From assembly GCF_963675165.1 (NCBI RefSeq), contig NC_087392.1, forward strand, positions 2,061,001 to 2,125,000: a stretch of DNA of 64,000 nt, in the 5' to 3' direction. How positions within the stretch are numbered: position 1 is the stretch's first letter; each line of letters opens with the position of its first letter. Positions 44,329 to 55,501 of this stretch are shown in pieces. This DNA comes from Halichondria panicea (Eukaryota > Porifera > Demospongiae > Suberitida > Halichondriidae). The notes beneath the pieces were generated by a model, which was given only the letters and a program-made list of their open reading frames with translations, was not told the DNA's origin and ran no database searches. Made by a program: the position numbers and the translations under genes.

Positions 44329-44562
44329 CAGTGTGGATTATAACGGTCGGCATTCGGCTAATAACCGACCCAAACACCTGAAAAACCGGTCAGCTTAGCT
44401 CTGGGCTGCCACAATGACCTGCCAGAACTCGAGATCTAGTTGCGCATGCGCATTTGCATGCTGATTCAGCAAGCTAATTAGTTCTCATTGCATGCTGATT
44501 CATCATAATTAGCCACGTGAAAAAAATAGTTATTGTTTTTGTGAATAGCTAGCTAGCTAATT

Positions 44563-46853
44563 ATGGCATCAAAGCCCTCTAGCTCTAGCAGTGGACACTC
44601 TCAGAATTCTAAGCAGCCTAAAAGACAAGTGTCTGTTGGAACTTTTAAGAAGTGGCAGCTCCAACAAGAGAAAGAGCACAGCACTCTATCGTGGCTGCGT
44701 TGTACAGAGCAAGACAAGTTTGTAGATACTTTGTGGTGTGAAACTTGTAGAACATTCGAAGACAAGATATGTGGGACAAAAAACTTCTCTGCTGTCTGGA
44801 TTAAAGGATCAACAAACCAAAAGCTAAGCAATGTCCTTGATCATGCCAAGAGTGATCAACACAAGCGGTCCATGTCTGTTATGCGTATCCAGCATGCAAA
44901 AGCAACAAAGGCACCACTCATCGAGTATGCTCCAATTGCTCGAAGCTTACTGTCTGGGCCAATGGACCAAGCAACGAAAGAGAAAATGGGCAGAAAATTT
45001 GACATATGTTATATGCTTGCTAAGGAAAACCTAGCTTTCCGTAAATATTCACCCATTCATCAGTTGGAGAGACGTCATGGTGTAGAATTGGGGGAATCGT
45101 ATATGACCAAGGACTCAGCTCGATCGTTTACTAAGTACATATAGCAATGACCCAGCGCAATGAATTTGTAAACACTATCCAGTCGAATCTCCACTTCTTT
45201 AGTTTTCTTATGGATGGCACTACTGATGCTGGCAATGTAGAAGATGAACTAATTGGTATAATGGGCTTTTGTAAAAATAAAGCTGAAGTAGGGTCATTTG
45301 TTAGATTCTTCAGTATCCAGGTCCCTACAAAAGCCAATGCAGATGGGCTAATTGTGTGTGTTAAGCAAGCTCTAGAACCGTTTGGAATTGATAGTGTGCT
45401 TGAGAAGGCTGACGTGTTGGCAAGCAGGCCAATACTAATTGGTAGTTGCACTGATGGAGCATCAGTAAATATTGGTCAACGCAACGGTATGCGAGGAAAA
45501 ATGCAACGAGCACTCCCGTGGATTTTTTGGGGGTGGTGTTATGCTCACAGGCTGGAGCTGGCTTGTAAAGACTCGTTCACCAGCGGTCTATTTCAGGGTA
45601 TTAGTGACATGCTACTCCGTCTATACTACCTATACTCCAAGTCTCCAAAGAAACTGAGAGAGCTGGCAGAAGTAGTCAGTGACCTGAGAGGAGTGTTTGA
45701 ATTCCCAAAGAGTGGTGATACCCCAATTCGCTCTGAGGGTAGTCGATGGATTTCGCACAAACGCCAGGCATTGCAGAGGATTGTTGATCGCTATGGTGCG
45801 TACATGGCTCACCTTGAATCTCTAGCAGAAGATCGCTCAGTTTCAAGTTCCGACAGAGCTCGTTTAAAAGGATATCTGTCGAAGTGGCAGCAAGGCAAGA
45901 TACTTATTGGATGCTCTATGTATGTGGATGCTTTAAAAGTGCCGTCTATGCTCAGTAAGGTGCTGCAAGAAGAGAAACTGAACATTGTTTCTAGTTTACA
46001 GAACATTCTAAAATCTAAGAAGTCGCTACAGAGCTTAACCGACACTGATCCCCTACAATGGCCGACTGTGAAGCTTATTTGCAATAGACTAACAGCTGGG
46101 AATGAGTATCAAGGAGCTACTCTAAAGAACTACAACCAAGCTATGTTGACATCATGCAGAGACCAAGCCTTGGCAGATGTTCAAAGGCTTGATTCTAGCA
46201 TGCGAGATGTCAACTTACTTCGAGCAATACTGACATTTCTTGATACCCAAACTTGGCGCGCCCCAGTGGCAGAGGCGGAGGACAAAGCACTCACAGAAGT
46301 TCAGAATGCTGTTGATGTAATAGCAACCACATTCAGAGAACCCCTGGAGGCTGTAGGTGTTCGAATTCTGGAACTTCAAGACGAAATAACTGAAGTATTA
46401 GAGTATTCTCGACAATATTTGTCAATAGAAACAGACGGTTACAAGAGTGTATGGTACAAGCTCCATGTTTGCCCAGATGCTGTCAGATGGGAAAATGTCA
46501 TTTTGTTGTGTGAGCTATGTTTTAGCCTCCTTTTTTCTAATGGGTGCATAGAGAGAATGTTCTCGGCTTTGAAACTGGTAAAAACAGATCGTAGAACACA
46601 ACTTAGTCATCAAATGCTAACTGACATTCTAGAAATTTGACTAGAGGGACCTCCACTTAAAGATTTTTCACCTGACAAAGCTGTGGAAACTTGGTGGAAT
46701 GACTCTACACGAAGACCTAATCAGAGTACTCGCAAGCGGTATGCTCCTCGTAGCGGTGAGGGCTCAACAAGTACATCAATAACAATTCCTGACGAAGCTG
46801 AGTCCGACTCTACCTTGTCACTGGATGAATGGGATTCCTGGTTCGATAACTAA
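44563..46853 (+). pseudogene. hAT transposase, nearly intact
   Basis: The N-terminus has a TTF/BED-like zinc finger (FKKWQLQQEKEHSTLSWLRC, LWCETCRTFED, VLDHAKSDQHKRS). The RNase H-like catalytic region shows FFSFLMDGTTDAGNVEDELI, LIGSCTDGASVNIGQRNGM and WCYAHRLELACKD. The C-terminal dimerisation region reads NGCIERMFSALKLVKTDRRT. An AT slippage in TACATATAGC (45137-45146) shifts the frame, and TGA at 46638-46640 replaces what looks like an arginine codon. The frame then continues to 46853 with an acidic tail (DSTLSLDEWDSWFDN). Two light lesions suggest recent activity. Closest by pattern to ZNF862 and C17orf113-like proteins. Confidence 0.9.
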
Positions 46854-47021
46854 TAAATTTTCACCTTTGACCTTATACTGATACATTAATTATGTGTATA
46901 ATTATCTCGATCCTACATAATAACTATGTGAACGTGTAATATAATTATCATTCATGACAAGAAAATTATACGACTATTAATCCATCAAATGTCTCGGGGC
47001 ATCTAAAATACAAAAACATTC

Positions 47022-47047
47022 GGGGGGGGGGGGGGGGGGGGGGGGGG
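47022..47047 (+). repeat. 26-G homopolymer
   Basis: An uninterrupted G26 within the hAT 3' non-coding region. Other long G tracts lie at 53025-53041 (G17), about 57481-57492 and about 61654-61678. Confidence 0.95.
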
Positions 47048-47152
47048 CCGCGACATTCATGGCAGAACAGGAATCTATTTGACTGATCATTTGGTGAATG
47101 GTCTGACATAAGTCAGTTCACTTCACATTTCTTATAATCCACACTGGTACAT

Positions 47153-47576
47153 ACTTCAAGTGATACTAAAGGTAATTTGTAATTCTCTTTTGAGGGTGCT
47201 TCACTGAATGCATTGCCTATTTTATAGAGAGTCAGCAGCTGATGTTGCCACGAAACGTGCCACGGACAGGACCTGTACTTTAAGTGATACTGAAGGTAAG
47301 TTTTAATGCTTTTTTTAGGGTGATGCATTACCTATTTTATAGAGGATCAGCAAGCTGGTGTTGCCACGAGACTTCCCACAACTAGGAGCAAGGGTGAACG
47401 AAGTGGTGTACATGTACACCACTTCGTGCACCCTTGCTCCTAGTTGTGGATTTTCTACTTTACTCTTTAGAATCATTACCTTTAGTAGCACTTGAAGTAT
47501 GCATGTAGTAGCACTTGAAGTATGCATGCATGCATACTTCAAGTGCTACTAAAGGTAATGATTCTTTAGTAAAGTA
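47153..47576 (+). pseudogene. Mini-exon array, second part, ending in two palindromes
   Basis: The hAT-split fifth exon finishes at 47171. Exon 6 is 47228-47295 (68 nt, one base short, so out of frame). Exon 7 begins at 47343 and runs into a palindrome centred at 47412/47413 with 37-bp arms (one mismatch). A second foldback (about 47454-47576) repeats the exon end gtagcacttgaagtatgcat in both orientations. These look like replication foldbacks within the tandem array. Confidence 0.75.
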
Positions 47577-47593
47577 TTACATTCCACCATGCA

Positions 47594-47750
47594 GCTTCTC
47601 CTTGCGAGCAAGCCAAGTGTTCCCATTTGAATGCCCAAAAGTGGATCAGCTGTGATACATGTTCCAAATGGTACCATATTGTATTTGTGTGAAGGTATCA
47701 TCAAAATCAGCTGCATCAATATCATTTTTATGTGTAAACTGCAAACTTTA
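47594..47750 (+). pseudogene. PHD finger exon of pogo-like element 2
   Basis: After CACCATGCAG the exon encodes CEQAKCSHLNAQKWISCDTC and SKWYHIV, then, one frame over, CEGIIK and SFLCVNCKL before a stop at 47750. The CxxxxC...CDTC...WYH...C...CVNC ligands form a C4HC3 PHD, likely the C-terminus of the transposase after splicing past the mini-exons. C-terminal PHD-like fingers are known in other pogo/Tigger transposases. One frameshift. Confidence 0.65.
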
Positions 47751-47889
47751 AAACGTATTTTTGTAATGATAAAACTATTGTCATGAATTGTTCATTTGCT
47801 GAATTGTTGACTTGCTGTTAAGCTGGAGCTTCACCCCTGTTTACTGATTTCCATAAAAGTGGTTTACAAAAGAGTATTTATTTCTTAGT

Positions 47890-48263
47890 GCGCATGCGTG
47901 AACGAAAAATGATATGAACTCTGGTTGACCTTAAAAGCTTCTAATAGCAAGCAAGTTGAAAACTAGGAGAAGAGTTTTTGTGCAGGGCTAGCTTAGTATC
48001 TACTCTATCTTTGTCTCTGACTGAGTGCCAAGTTATAGCAGCTAATCGAAGATAGATCGTTATCGTGTGACTATTGATATCACCAGTTTTTGCAATCTAG
48101 CGTATGCTATTTTCGAGGTAAAGGAATCTGAGCGGCCTTCTTTGGGATCCTTGCTGCTTAGACCCAGGTCCACCTCTGTATAGCACCAGTGTTTGTTGTA
48201 AGTCACTCTTGCACGAGAAAAAGTTGACGATAATTGATCGCTCCGATTATTGATCGCTGACTC
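47890..48263 (-). repeat. Right long TIR of pogo-like element 2
   Basis: Inverted partner of 40228-40621, running from cgcatgcg through gttgaaaactaggag, gatagatcgttatcgtgtga and accaggtccacctctgtata to GACTC. Differences are mostly single bases plus a few small indels. Confidence 0.9.
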
Positions 48264-48265
48264 TA

Positions 48266-49600
48266 TGTTGTATGAACTTTTTTAAAGTCATGTTGATCTA
48301 TTATAGATGGCTGTTGCTAGTCCTAGTATTAATAGTCTGACTGAAGATGATGCACCTGGGGCAGGTCCTAGTATTAGTCTGACTGAAGATGATGTACCTG
48401 GGGCAAAATTGTTACCTCCAACTTGGTGCCATCCCGCAGAAAACTTTACAGGTAGGGGTTGCATGCATTGGTAGATTATGCTTGAGATAATTATTAATAT
48501 GCTATTCTTTTATGCTAAGTTAGCCAATATTTTCATAAAGGTGCCTGCATAATTCTCACCAAAATATTGTGCCAAAACTTAAAATTATGCCAGCACAATC
48601 TACCCAACCCCTATACTTGTAGGACACTGCATATTGCGTACGAGTGTGGAATGAGTGGTGCCAACATCGACTGAATGAGTGCAACGAGTAAATACAACCA
48701 CTTTCTGAGCTATACAACCCATGGAGCTAGCTAGCTTCCTACATGCGTTGTTTTGGGTTCGAAATAAGGAAAAAAACGGAAAAGAGTTTCCTCCTAATAC
48801 GCTATACCACCTTGTTTGTGGAATTCAGAGGCACATGAGATTTTGTGTAAAAATCTAGCATTGACATCTTCAACGACAAAGTTTTTTCCGACTCCAGAGC
48901 GTGTCTGGATGCTGAAATGAAGAGGCTACAGCAAGAGGGACTCGGATCTGCATCAAGAAAGGCCGAACCACTAACTGAAGAGGAAGAAGAGTTGCTTTGG
49001 ACAAAAGGTCTTCTGGGAAAACACTCGCCACAAACGTTACTCGACACCATCATTTTCATGAATGGTATACTTTGCACTCAGAAGTGGAAAGGAGCATAGG
49101 TAACTACGGGTGAACCCATGCCAGATTGCTATACACGAGAGGCCTGGACAGCATTCATACAGAGAAGGCGTCTCAAAAAATCATTCTGGTGGTGTTAAGG
49201 GACGAAAAACAAAGCCGAAAATTGTTCAGCACCATGCAAACACTGCCTCCCCAGAGATGTGTTTTGTTGCACTTTTTAAGCTCTACGAAAGTCTCTGTCC
49301 ACCAGATTGACCCAACAATGCTTTATACTTGAAACCGCTGTTACATCCTATGTCTTCATGCTGGTTCTCCATTCAGCCTCTTGGTCACAATAACTGGAGG
49401 CTACAGTTTCTCGGCTTTGTAAAGAAGCAGGAATCCCAGGTTTTCGGACCAACCATTCACTTCGTGCCACAGCAGCAACCAGGCTGTACTGATCAGATGC
49501 TGGAGGCTGAACCTAAATTTAAATCCTATACAAAGAAGCCATTGTAGCCGTAGAAGACGCAATGTACTTTTTATAGTATAATGGAACAACAAGAAGCTAT
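48266..49600 (+). pseudogene. Crypton-like (DUF3504) gene, copy 2, more complete
   Basis: 48266-48810 repeats 39691-40227 with about 97% identity by eye, then continues past the pogo insertion point: YHLVCGIQRHMRF, ACLDAEMKRLQQEGLGSASR, KAEPLTEEEEELLWTKGLLG, SPQTLLDTIIFMNGILCTQK, then (frame changes) GRKTKPKIVQHHANT, CFVALFKLYESLCPP, IQPLGHNN and GFRTNHSLRATAATRLY. The HxLR box is present and the distal GHR/Y part is lost. It contains a 6-bp agctag insertion near 48725 and at least three frameshifts. Probably a tandem duplicate of the unit at 39.7 kb. Confidence 0.75.
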
Positions 49601-52050
49601 GAACCTTGGTACAGTGGACGCTTTCATTGATACTAGAAAATAATTATAATTATGTATAATTTGTTTGAAATACCAAAAAAAATGTTTTTTTACTAACTTC
49701 AGAACATGCATATGATATGAAGAGTCTGTATATACACACTAAGAACATGCATATGCCATGCATGTAGGAGTCTCTGATATGGCTATAAAAACTAATTTAA
49801 TTGAACCTCCCACCAGGGGATAACCTCCAAAAAGAGGACAAAAGCTCTAATTATGATAGTAATGTTGATTTAATGGACAAAATTAGTTGGAGTAATAGTT
49901 ATCTTTTCACTCGAACGTTGTGTTCGAAAAAAAAAAGTTTGGCTGCAGTCCACTTCTGCTCAACACAGGACAAAGTGCAGATGCAAAAACTAAAGTGCAT
50001 TTCGTAACTCTTGCGCTTAAGATCAATGGCTATAATAATACCTTCGGGCTAAGAATAGAAATACGACTTATTTGTTGCGTGGTAGAAGATATACACAAAA
50101 GATGCAGATTGAGTCCGCATTTAGTAGGACACATACAATGTCCGTATACAAGAGCATAAAGTATCTATGTATGTATACAGTTAGGATATAGTCTGAAAGC
50201 CTGTTGATTAGATCTTCTGTTTTGTTGCTGTATTGTGCATTGTTTCACACTAAACTTTTAAAGGCCCTGATTGCACAAATTCAACTCATGAATATTATTG
50301 TGTTTTTGTTTTTATTCTTCTCAGAGGATTGTGTTGACCACTGTGAAGGAGGTGTATGGTCAACCTCAGGACAAAAGCTTCATCCAACTATAGAAAAAGG
50401 TGACGCATTCCTGTGTGTGTTTTCGGTAGATAGCATCGATTCAACAATACGGCGAGAGTAGAATGTTCCAGTTTTATTGCTAAGAAACAATGCAAAAATA
50501 AACAAAGAGAGGAAGACCGTGACAAGTAAAATGGCTAACAATACTTATGTCCCTTGTTTGACCTCCTAAAAATGATAATTTTACCACTTTTGCCAATAAA
50601 AAATGACCTCCTTTTTCACATTAGTGATTCATGTACGCCTTTACTAGCTATCCTTAAAGATTGGCCTGTTAATTGCATAATTGTTGTCCTTCACAGTGCT
50701 CGAAATAACGTACATCCAACAGCACAATCATTCCGTTGTTGTACTTAGTTTAAGCTAGGATAGCACTAACTAGGCTGCTATAATTATTCTATCATAATTA
50801 TATATTCAGATACGCAAACAGATGGCCTCTTGACTCCAGTAGTCAAGGGAATAATAATTGGGCACTGGTCACAGGATGGACAACTGTCCCGCGAACAGAT
50901 CAACTCTTATTGATGCGACTAATTCAGAGTGGTAAGTCATTATAAATATGTCGGTAGCTAAAAAGTACCGGCATAAAATCAAAATTCATCTTTTTACATG
51001 CAAAACAACATCAGCAATGTTTGGTTCCTATATAGTATACACAATGTATATACACATGCACACTCGAGCAGGAGCAGACTTGATGGCCACTAACACTATA
51101 GAGTATATGGCCTCCATTGCCACTAACGAGACAAAAGTTATGCTATACATAATTATATTATCAAGAATTGTGGTCTGACTTTTTCACAACGTAACAAAGG
51201 AAATGATAGTCAACAGCCAGGGAAGATGAGTCCAGGGTCAGTAACCGTATTTATTTACTGATTTACTCCGTATCCTAGGTGATTTTCCAGTGAATATGAG
51301 CCATATTTTACTTCCTACAGGCACTAATATTTTAAGATTTGAAAATTTGCATATACAGCAAAAAAACGCAATGAAAAATGTGTGTAGAATTTTATTTGTG
51401 CTGAGCTAGCTAAACCTAGCAATCTCAGCTACTTATTACATGTTCATGAGGTCAAACAATGCAGTCAAATTCTTGCTCTGTGCTGTCTATGCTGAGTCAA
51501 GGCTGTGGCTATAAGAGGTAGAGGAGTACAAGTATCTATATATAGTATAGCTAGAGTCTCTAGGCTATCAAGGATATAACAATAATGAACCATGTGTGTA
51601 AATTAGTGGATTCTGGATCCGGGATAAAACCTTTTTACTGATTTGTGATCACTGATAGATAATTATAGTAAAGTTGTAGTAAGTGATTGTTCTGTGACTG
51701 GAATTACTTCATTTGTTAGAGGCTGTCTGGCATTCAACTGTGGGAGATGTGTTAGTCTTGACGAGGGAAGCAACAAGTGAGAAAGATAACCATGCAGTTT
51801 AAAAACGGACAAACAGTATAGGACATGTGCCAAGAAATATAGCTTCACTTATTTTTTCTTTCGTGCAAGAGACGTCAATAAAGGAATGGTGGAAATCACT
51901 GGGGATACTCTTAATCGTGGTGCAGGAATAGGGATGGAGGTCCCTTGTATTTTTCATTTGTTTGGCCCAGCCGGCCTAAATTGTATCTAAAAATACTTGT
52001 AGAAAAATACTGTACTTGCATTGTTAAAATTAATGTACTCTTTCTATATA
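49600..52050. other. No supported gene
   Basis: AT-rich sequence. Short readings occur at 49801-50007, 50290-50461 (DCVDHCEGGVWSTSGQKLHP) and 50554-50748. They look like decayed exons, since stops and frame changes are frequent, but I cannot place them in a family. Confidence 0.5.
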
Positions 52051-52054
52051 GGTT

Positions 52055-52267
52055 ATGAGCCCAGAGGAGAGTCAATTCTACCCTGTAGATGATTGGCCAC
52101 CATTGTCACTAAATGCCAAGAAATTTGGGGATTTCACCCTCCGACCCCTGTTGGTCTACATGCGAATCATCGATCACGATACCATGTCAGTTAGGTCAGC
52201 GGCATCTGCGCTGTCAGTTGCCTCCCTCCCTGTCCCATTGGTGGCTAAGAAGCTGGTTCGCAAATAA
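52055..52267 (+). pseudogene. Unrecognised exon-like ORF
   Basis: After CTATATAG the frame reads MSPEESQFYPVDDWPPLSLN, FGDFTLRPLLVYMRIIDHDT and LPVPLVAKKLVRK before a stop. The composition is protein-like and an acceptor precedes it. It may be a C-terminal exon of a transposon gene. No family is recognised. Confidence 0.35.
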
Positions 52268-53024
52268 GCCTAAAAGTTTGCAAGGGCCTTATTATAAATA
52301 AATGCTACGCTGCTCCCCATACCATGGTAACTCACATGCAAACCTCAGTATGAAAAGAAATTGATAGTAATAAAATTCAAACTTGCCCTGCCAACCTCTA
52401 TATTGTCTCGCTATATATAGGTCCAAGAAATGCAGACCTTGCAAACTTTGAGCCCCCCTCCCTCCCTGAATAGCTACTCCCACCTGTCCCACCTATACCA
52501 ACACCCACACAGAACGAGTTGCGCAATTAAAGCAGCATTGAAAACGGAAGATAATGACACCAGGAATTAAACACTAACAAAAGCACCAAATATAACTCCA
52601 TGCATGCATGCATATAATGTATAAATACAACGTATACATATAAAAGACAAAAACAGCAATTGGAAGCAGTCCTATATAATACTCTAAGCCATCAGTCACA
52701 TTCAAAGGTGCATGTAGTCATCAGACTCATGTAAATGGGGGAATTGGCTTTCGTGAAATGCATGTAGAGCTACAGATTTAACCTTTCCATGATAATTATG
52801 TCTAAACTTAAAAAAGAGAGGAAGCAATCTTCAATAAGTAAGTGTAATTCTACTCATTTACTCTGTCTATAGCCATTCTACAACCCATTCTACAGTATTC
52901 TACCCCATTCTAGTGGCCATGCAGCAAATTCTAGCGCTCCACACATGCAGGAATTACCAAAAGTTTTGCCTGATAATTATGACGTTTTCTTAACAAGGCG
53001 CCAATTAGACAAGTTAATTCATGT

Positions 53025-53041
53025 GGGGGGGGGGGGGGGGG
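53025..53041 (+). repeat. 17-G homopolymer
   Basis: Flanked by catgt and gcatgcatcc. From 52300 to 53180 no gene is seen. Confidence 0.9.
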
Positions 53042-53569
53042 CATGCATCCAGCCCAACAAAGGTGTTTCGATCATTGCTGGGAGTGTTCGATGATTCAAC
53101 AATATTGGCACAGTCAAGTACTTGCATTAGGATCCAAACGCAATAACGCCCTCGATTGAAACATACTAAGTAAGAGCATTGGTGAGGATCAGTGGACCAT
53201 ATAGTGGCCAACTTGAATTTAGCACTGTGACACAGAATCTGAAATTAGCTTTTGGCTATCAGCTATTCAGCTATCAGTTCAGCTTTATAACTATCAGTGT
53301 TTGATCAGCAAGGACTGGACCACAGAATCTGGGAGAAGGTTCTAATTCTGGCTGGGTAGTAAATGCAACCCACCGAATATTCAGCTCCACCCTGCAGGTC
53401 ACAGACAGTGGCCAATGTGATCACCATGCAGGAAGCTTTCAGCTTTCAGCATTTATATAGCTGCATGTGGTGAATGGATGGATCAACATAATAATGCCTA
53501 TTTTTTATGTATAAGGCCAACACAACTGCACATGTGCAGATTCTACATAATATTTTTTACATAAAGGGT

Positions 53570-53714
53570 TATTTTGTGAAACATATCTCTTTACACTTCG
53601 AGCTGAAAATCCCTTCATTTGAGGGCATTGTTGCTTCAATTCAGCAGAAATCTCTCTGTAAGTTTTTCCAGTCATAATCATGGCTTTTATATCCTCCACA
53701 CTAACAGACTCCAT
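53570..53714 (-). pseudogene. N-terminal HTH exon of an integrase-type transposase
   Basis: From ATG at 53714: MESVSVEDIKAMIMTGKTYR, EISAELKQQCPQM, GFSARSVKRYVSQNN. This helix-turn-helix start is typical of a multicopy cnidarian/fish family with an integrase core (…GKTY.EIS..L, GFS.RS+.R). Only about 50 residues match; the reading then becomes non-homologous and the catalytic core is absent, so the gene is truncated by internal deletion. Confidence 0.55.
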
Positions 53715-55190
53715 GATGTTAAACGTACACGTGTAGCTGCATCTAAGAATAATTATGACGTCAGTAGGTCAGGGGATCTAGTCGAGTCTGCGCATGCTCT
53801 ACTTTGGCCACATGTGCAATGCCATTTTTTGGTCACATGTGCAACGTATGGTACGCGGTGTGTGCGATGTCTCTTCTTTTCTCAATCACGAAGGACGATA
53901 GAACAATCAAACTAAAGCCGACACAGTTGTCTACTGAAACAATGGGTAAAGTGTTCAATCTGTCAGCAGACAGTATCTTTTTGATAGGAGACGATGGTAC
54001 CGTGGCCACAGCAGAAGATGGGAACTTCAACTCATGAAATGGACTCTGACATTAGCTGAACAGTGAGTGGCAACCAGCTATAGATCTACTCCTATGCCGG
54101 CTATAGTTTAACAACCTATTCAACCCAAGTTCTCAAAATGGAAGCCTCAAGGATCCAGCTTAAATGCTCCATCTTCCCTTTCTCTAAAGAAACCAGGCAG
54201 CTCGAAGGCATGTTGGACAAAGAGTGTGGAAATCTGCTCCTACGACAAGTCGTACGATTCTATCAAGAAAAAGTTCAACTTGCCAATCATTTTAACTGAA
54301 AGTACGGCAAGTGTGTCACAGATAGTTGGGATTGTGTCAGCTGAGGGATTTGAAGGAGATTCTGTCATTATTCTAGACTCTCAAAACCTAAGGATACCGG
54401 ACAGCAATGGAACCAAAGGTACCGGTATATAATTATGTCATCATCATTAATCAGAGTGTCATACAGGGGGAGAGAAATAATAGTTGGTGCTAATCACATG
54501 ATCTCCAGCCAATCAGTTGAAAGTAGTCAGGTGACCATGGATTAAATAACTTAATCCACACTTAAGTGTGCTTTAAGTTAGTTTGTTAATGCACACTTTT
54601 TATCAAAATCATAATACAAGCAGATTGAATCTGAATGTCATAATAATAATACAAGCAGATTAAAATGTACACGTACACAAGCAAAGCTAAAAAGTATTAG
54701 AAAGTTGAATGTTATTGTTTCGACTTGTTTCATGTGTAGTAAGTGTACCGAATTGCTGACTTGACCATAGCATCACTTTTTCGTCTAGAGAAATAGGTTC
54801 AGCTTGCTTCGAAGATGTACATACCTGTACCTAAGCCAGACCCATATAATCGTTTCATCAAGGGTGCTTCGAATATCATAGCTTTCCAAAAGAGCAAACC
54901 AGATACTCATTGCCATATAGTTTGCGCACAAAGTTTCCCATCCAGTAAGCCAGATCAGCTGGAGGCATATCCAGTAGTGGGATCGGGACTGTTGGTCAGG
55001 AGAAATAAGTCGAGAACATGCCCAGTCAGTCCAGATAGCTTTAGATCGTATCTCCTTCTCAGTCTGGATCTACAAACCTACTAAAACTTGCTATTACGTC
55101 TAGCTAGCTAGCTAGCCACCAGCAACTGATTTAAAATGTAGCTAGATCTAGCTGCCACGAGGCTAGAGCTCATGTGACAGCACTAAATCC

Positions 55191-55352
55191 TTTAGAACTA
55201 CCTAGCCAAGTCACGTGTTTTAATGCTGGTGCACTCGGATGGCCTCTTGGTTATGTAATGCACTCGGCTGCGCCTCGAGCACCACGTTAACCTCGAGGCC
55301 ATCCTCGGCACGCAGATTAAAACACTTAATCTTGGCTAGGTGTGTTCTAAAT
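55191..55352. repeat. 162-bp long hairpin next to copy B
   Basis: Left arm tttagaactacctagccaag, then tgttttaatgctggtgc, then ggatggcctc, pairs with gaggccatcc, then gattaaaacact, cttggctaggtgtgttctaaa. Arms are about 55 bp with several small bulges. It ends six bases before the next hairpin. No coding sequence. Confidence 0.85.
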
Positions 55353-55357
55353 AATAC

Positions 55358-55492
55358 TTAGATACTGTTTAGGAGAGGTGTCTATGGGAATTATAAGCCC
55401 AAAGGCCTGCTGTAGTATCCCGAGCAAAGCGAGGGTACTACGAGTGCCTGCGGGCTTATAATTCCCATAGACACCTCCTAAACAGTATCTAA
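55358..55492. repeat. 135-bp long hairpin (copy B) upstream of a Crypton
   Basis: Arms ttagatactgtttaggagag... and its inverse pair over about 41 bp with one 2-nt bulge. The inner stem is gtagta-t-ccc against gggtactac, with a gagcaaagcga loop. Same plan as 2369-2501, including the unpaired T, but with different bases in the middle of both arms. Confidence 0.9.
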
Positions 55493-55501
55493 CGAGTTTA
55501 G

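Larger units (their letters stand above)
44329..47146 (+). mobile_element. hAT transposon (ZNF862/C17orf113-like), 6-bp target duplication
   Basis: Ends CAGTGTGGATTATAA and TTATAATCCACACTG are inverted repeats. GTACAT flanks both sides (44323-44328; 47147-47152). Removing the element and one copy of GTACAT restores a 90-nt mini-exon exactly (71 + 19 nt), which confirms both boundaries and the 6-bp duplication. It carries one transposase gene and a 26-G run near its right end. Confidence 0.9.
40228..48263. mobile_element. Pogo-like element 2 with ~385-bp terminal inverted repeats
   Basis: Ends GAGTCAGCGATCAATAATCG and its inverse at 48263 are flanked by TA on both sides. The inverted repeats (40228-40621; 47890-48263) are about 94% alike by eye. 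Inside are a pogo transposase, a run of duplicated mini-exons, a PHD exon, a MITE (40960-41211) and a 2.8-kb hAT (44329-47146). Without the hAT it is about 5.2 kb, similar to element 1. Its two flanks come from different places in the Crypton unit. Confidence 0.85.

Noticed and set aside
54815..55084. 90-codon ORF upstream of the Crypton hairpins
   Set aside because: No recognisable domain, no splice signals that join it to the RING gene in phase; kept out as unsupported.
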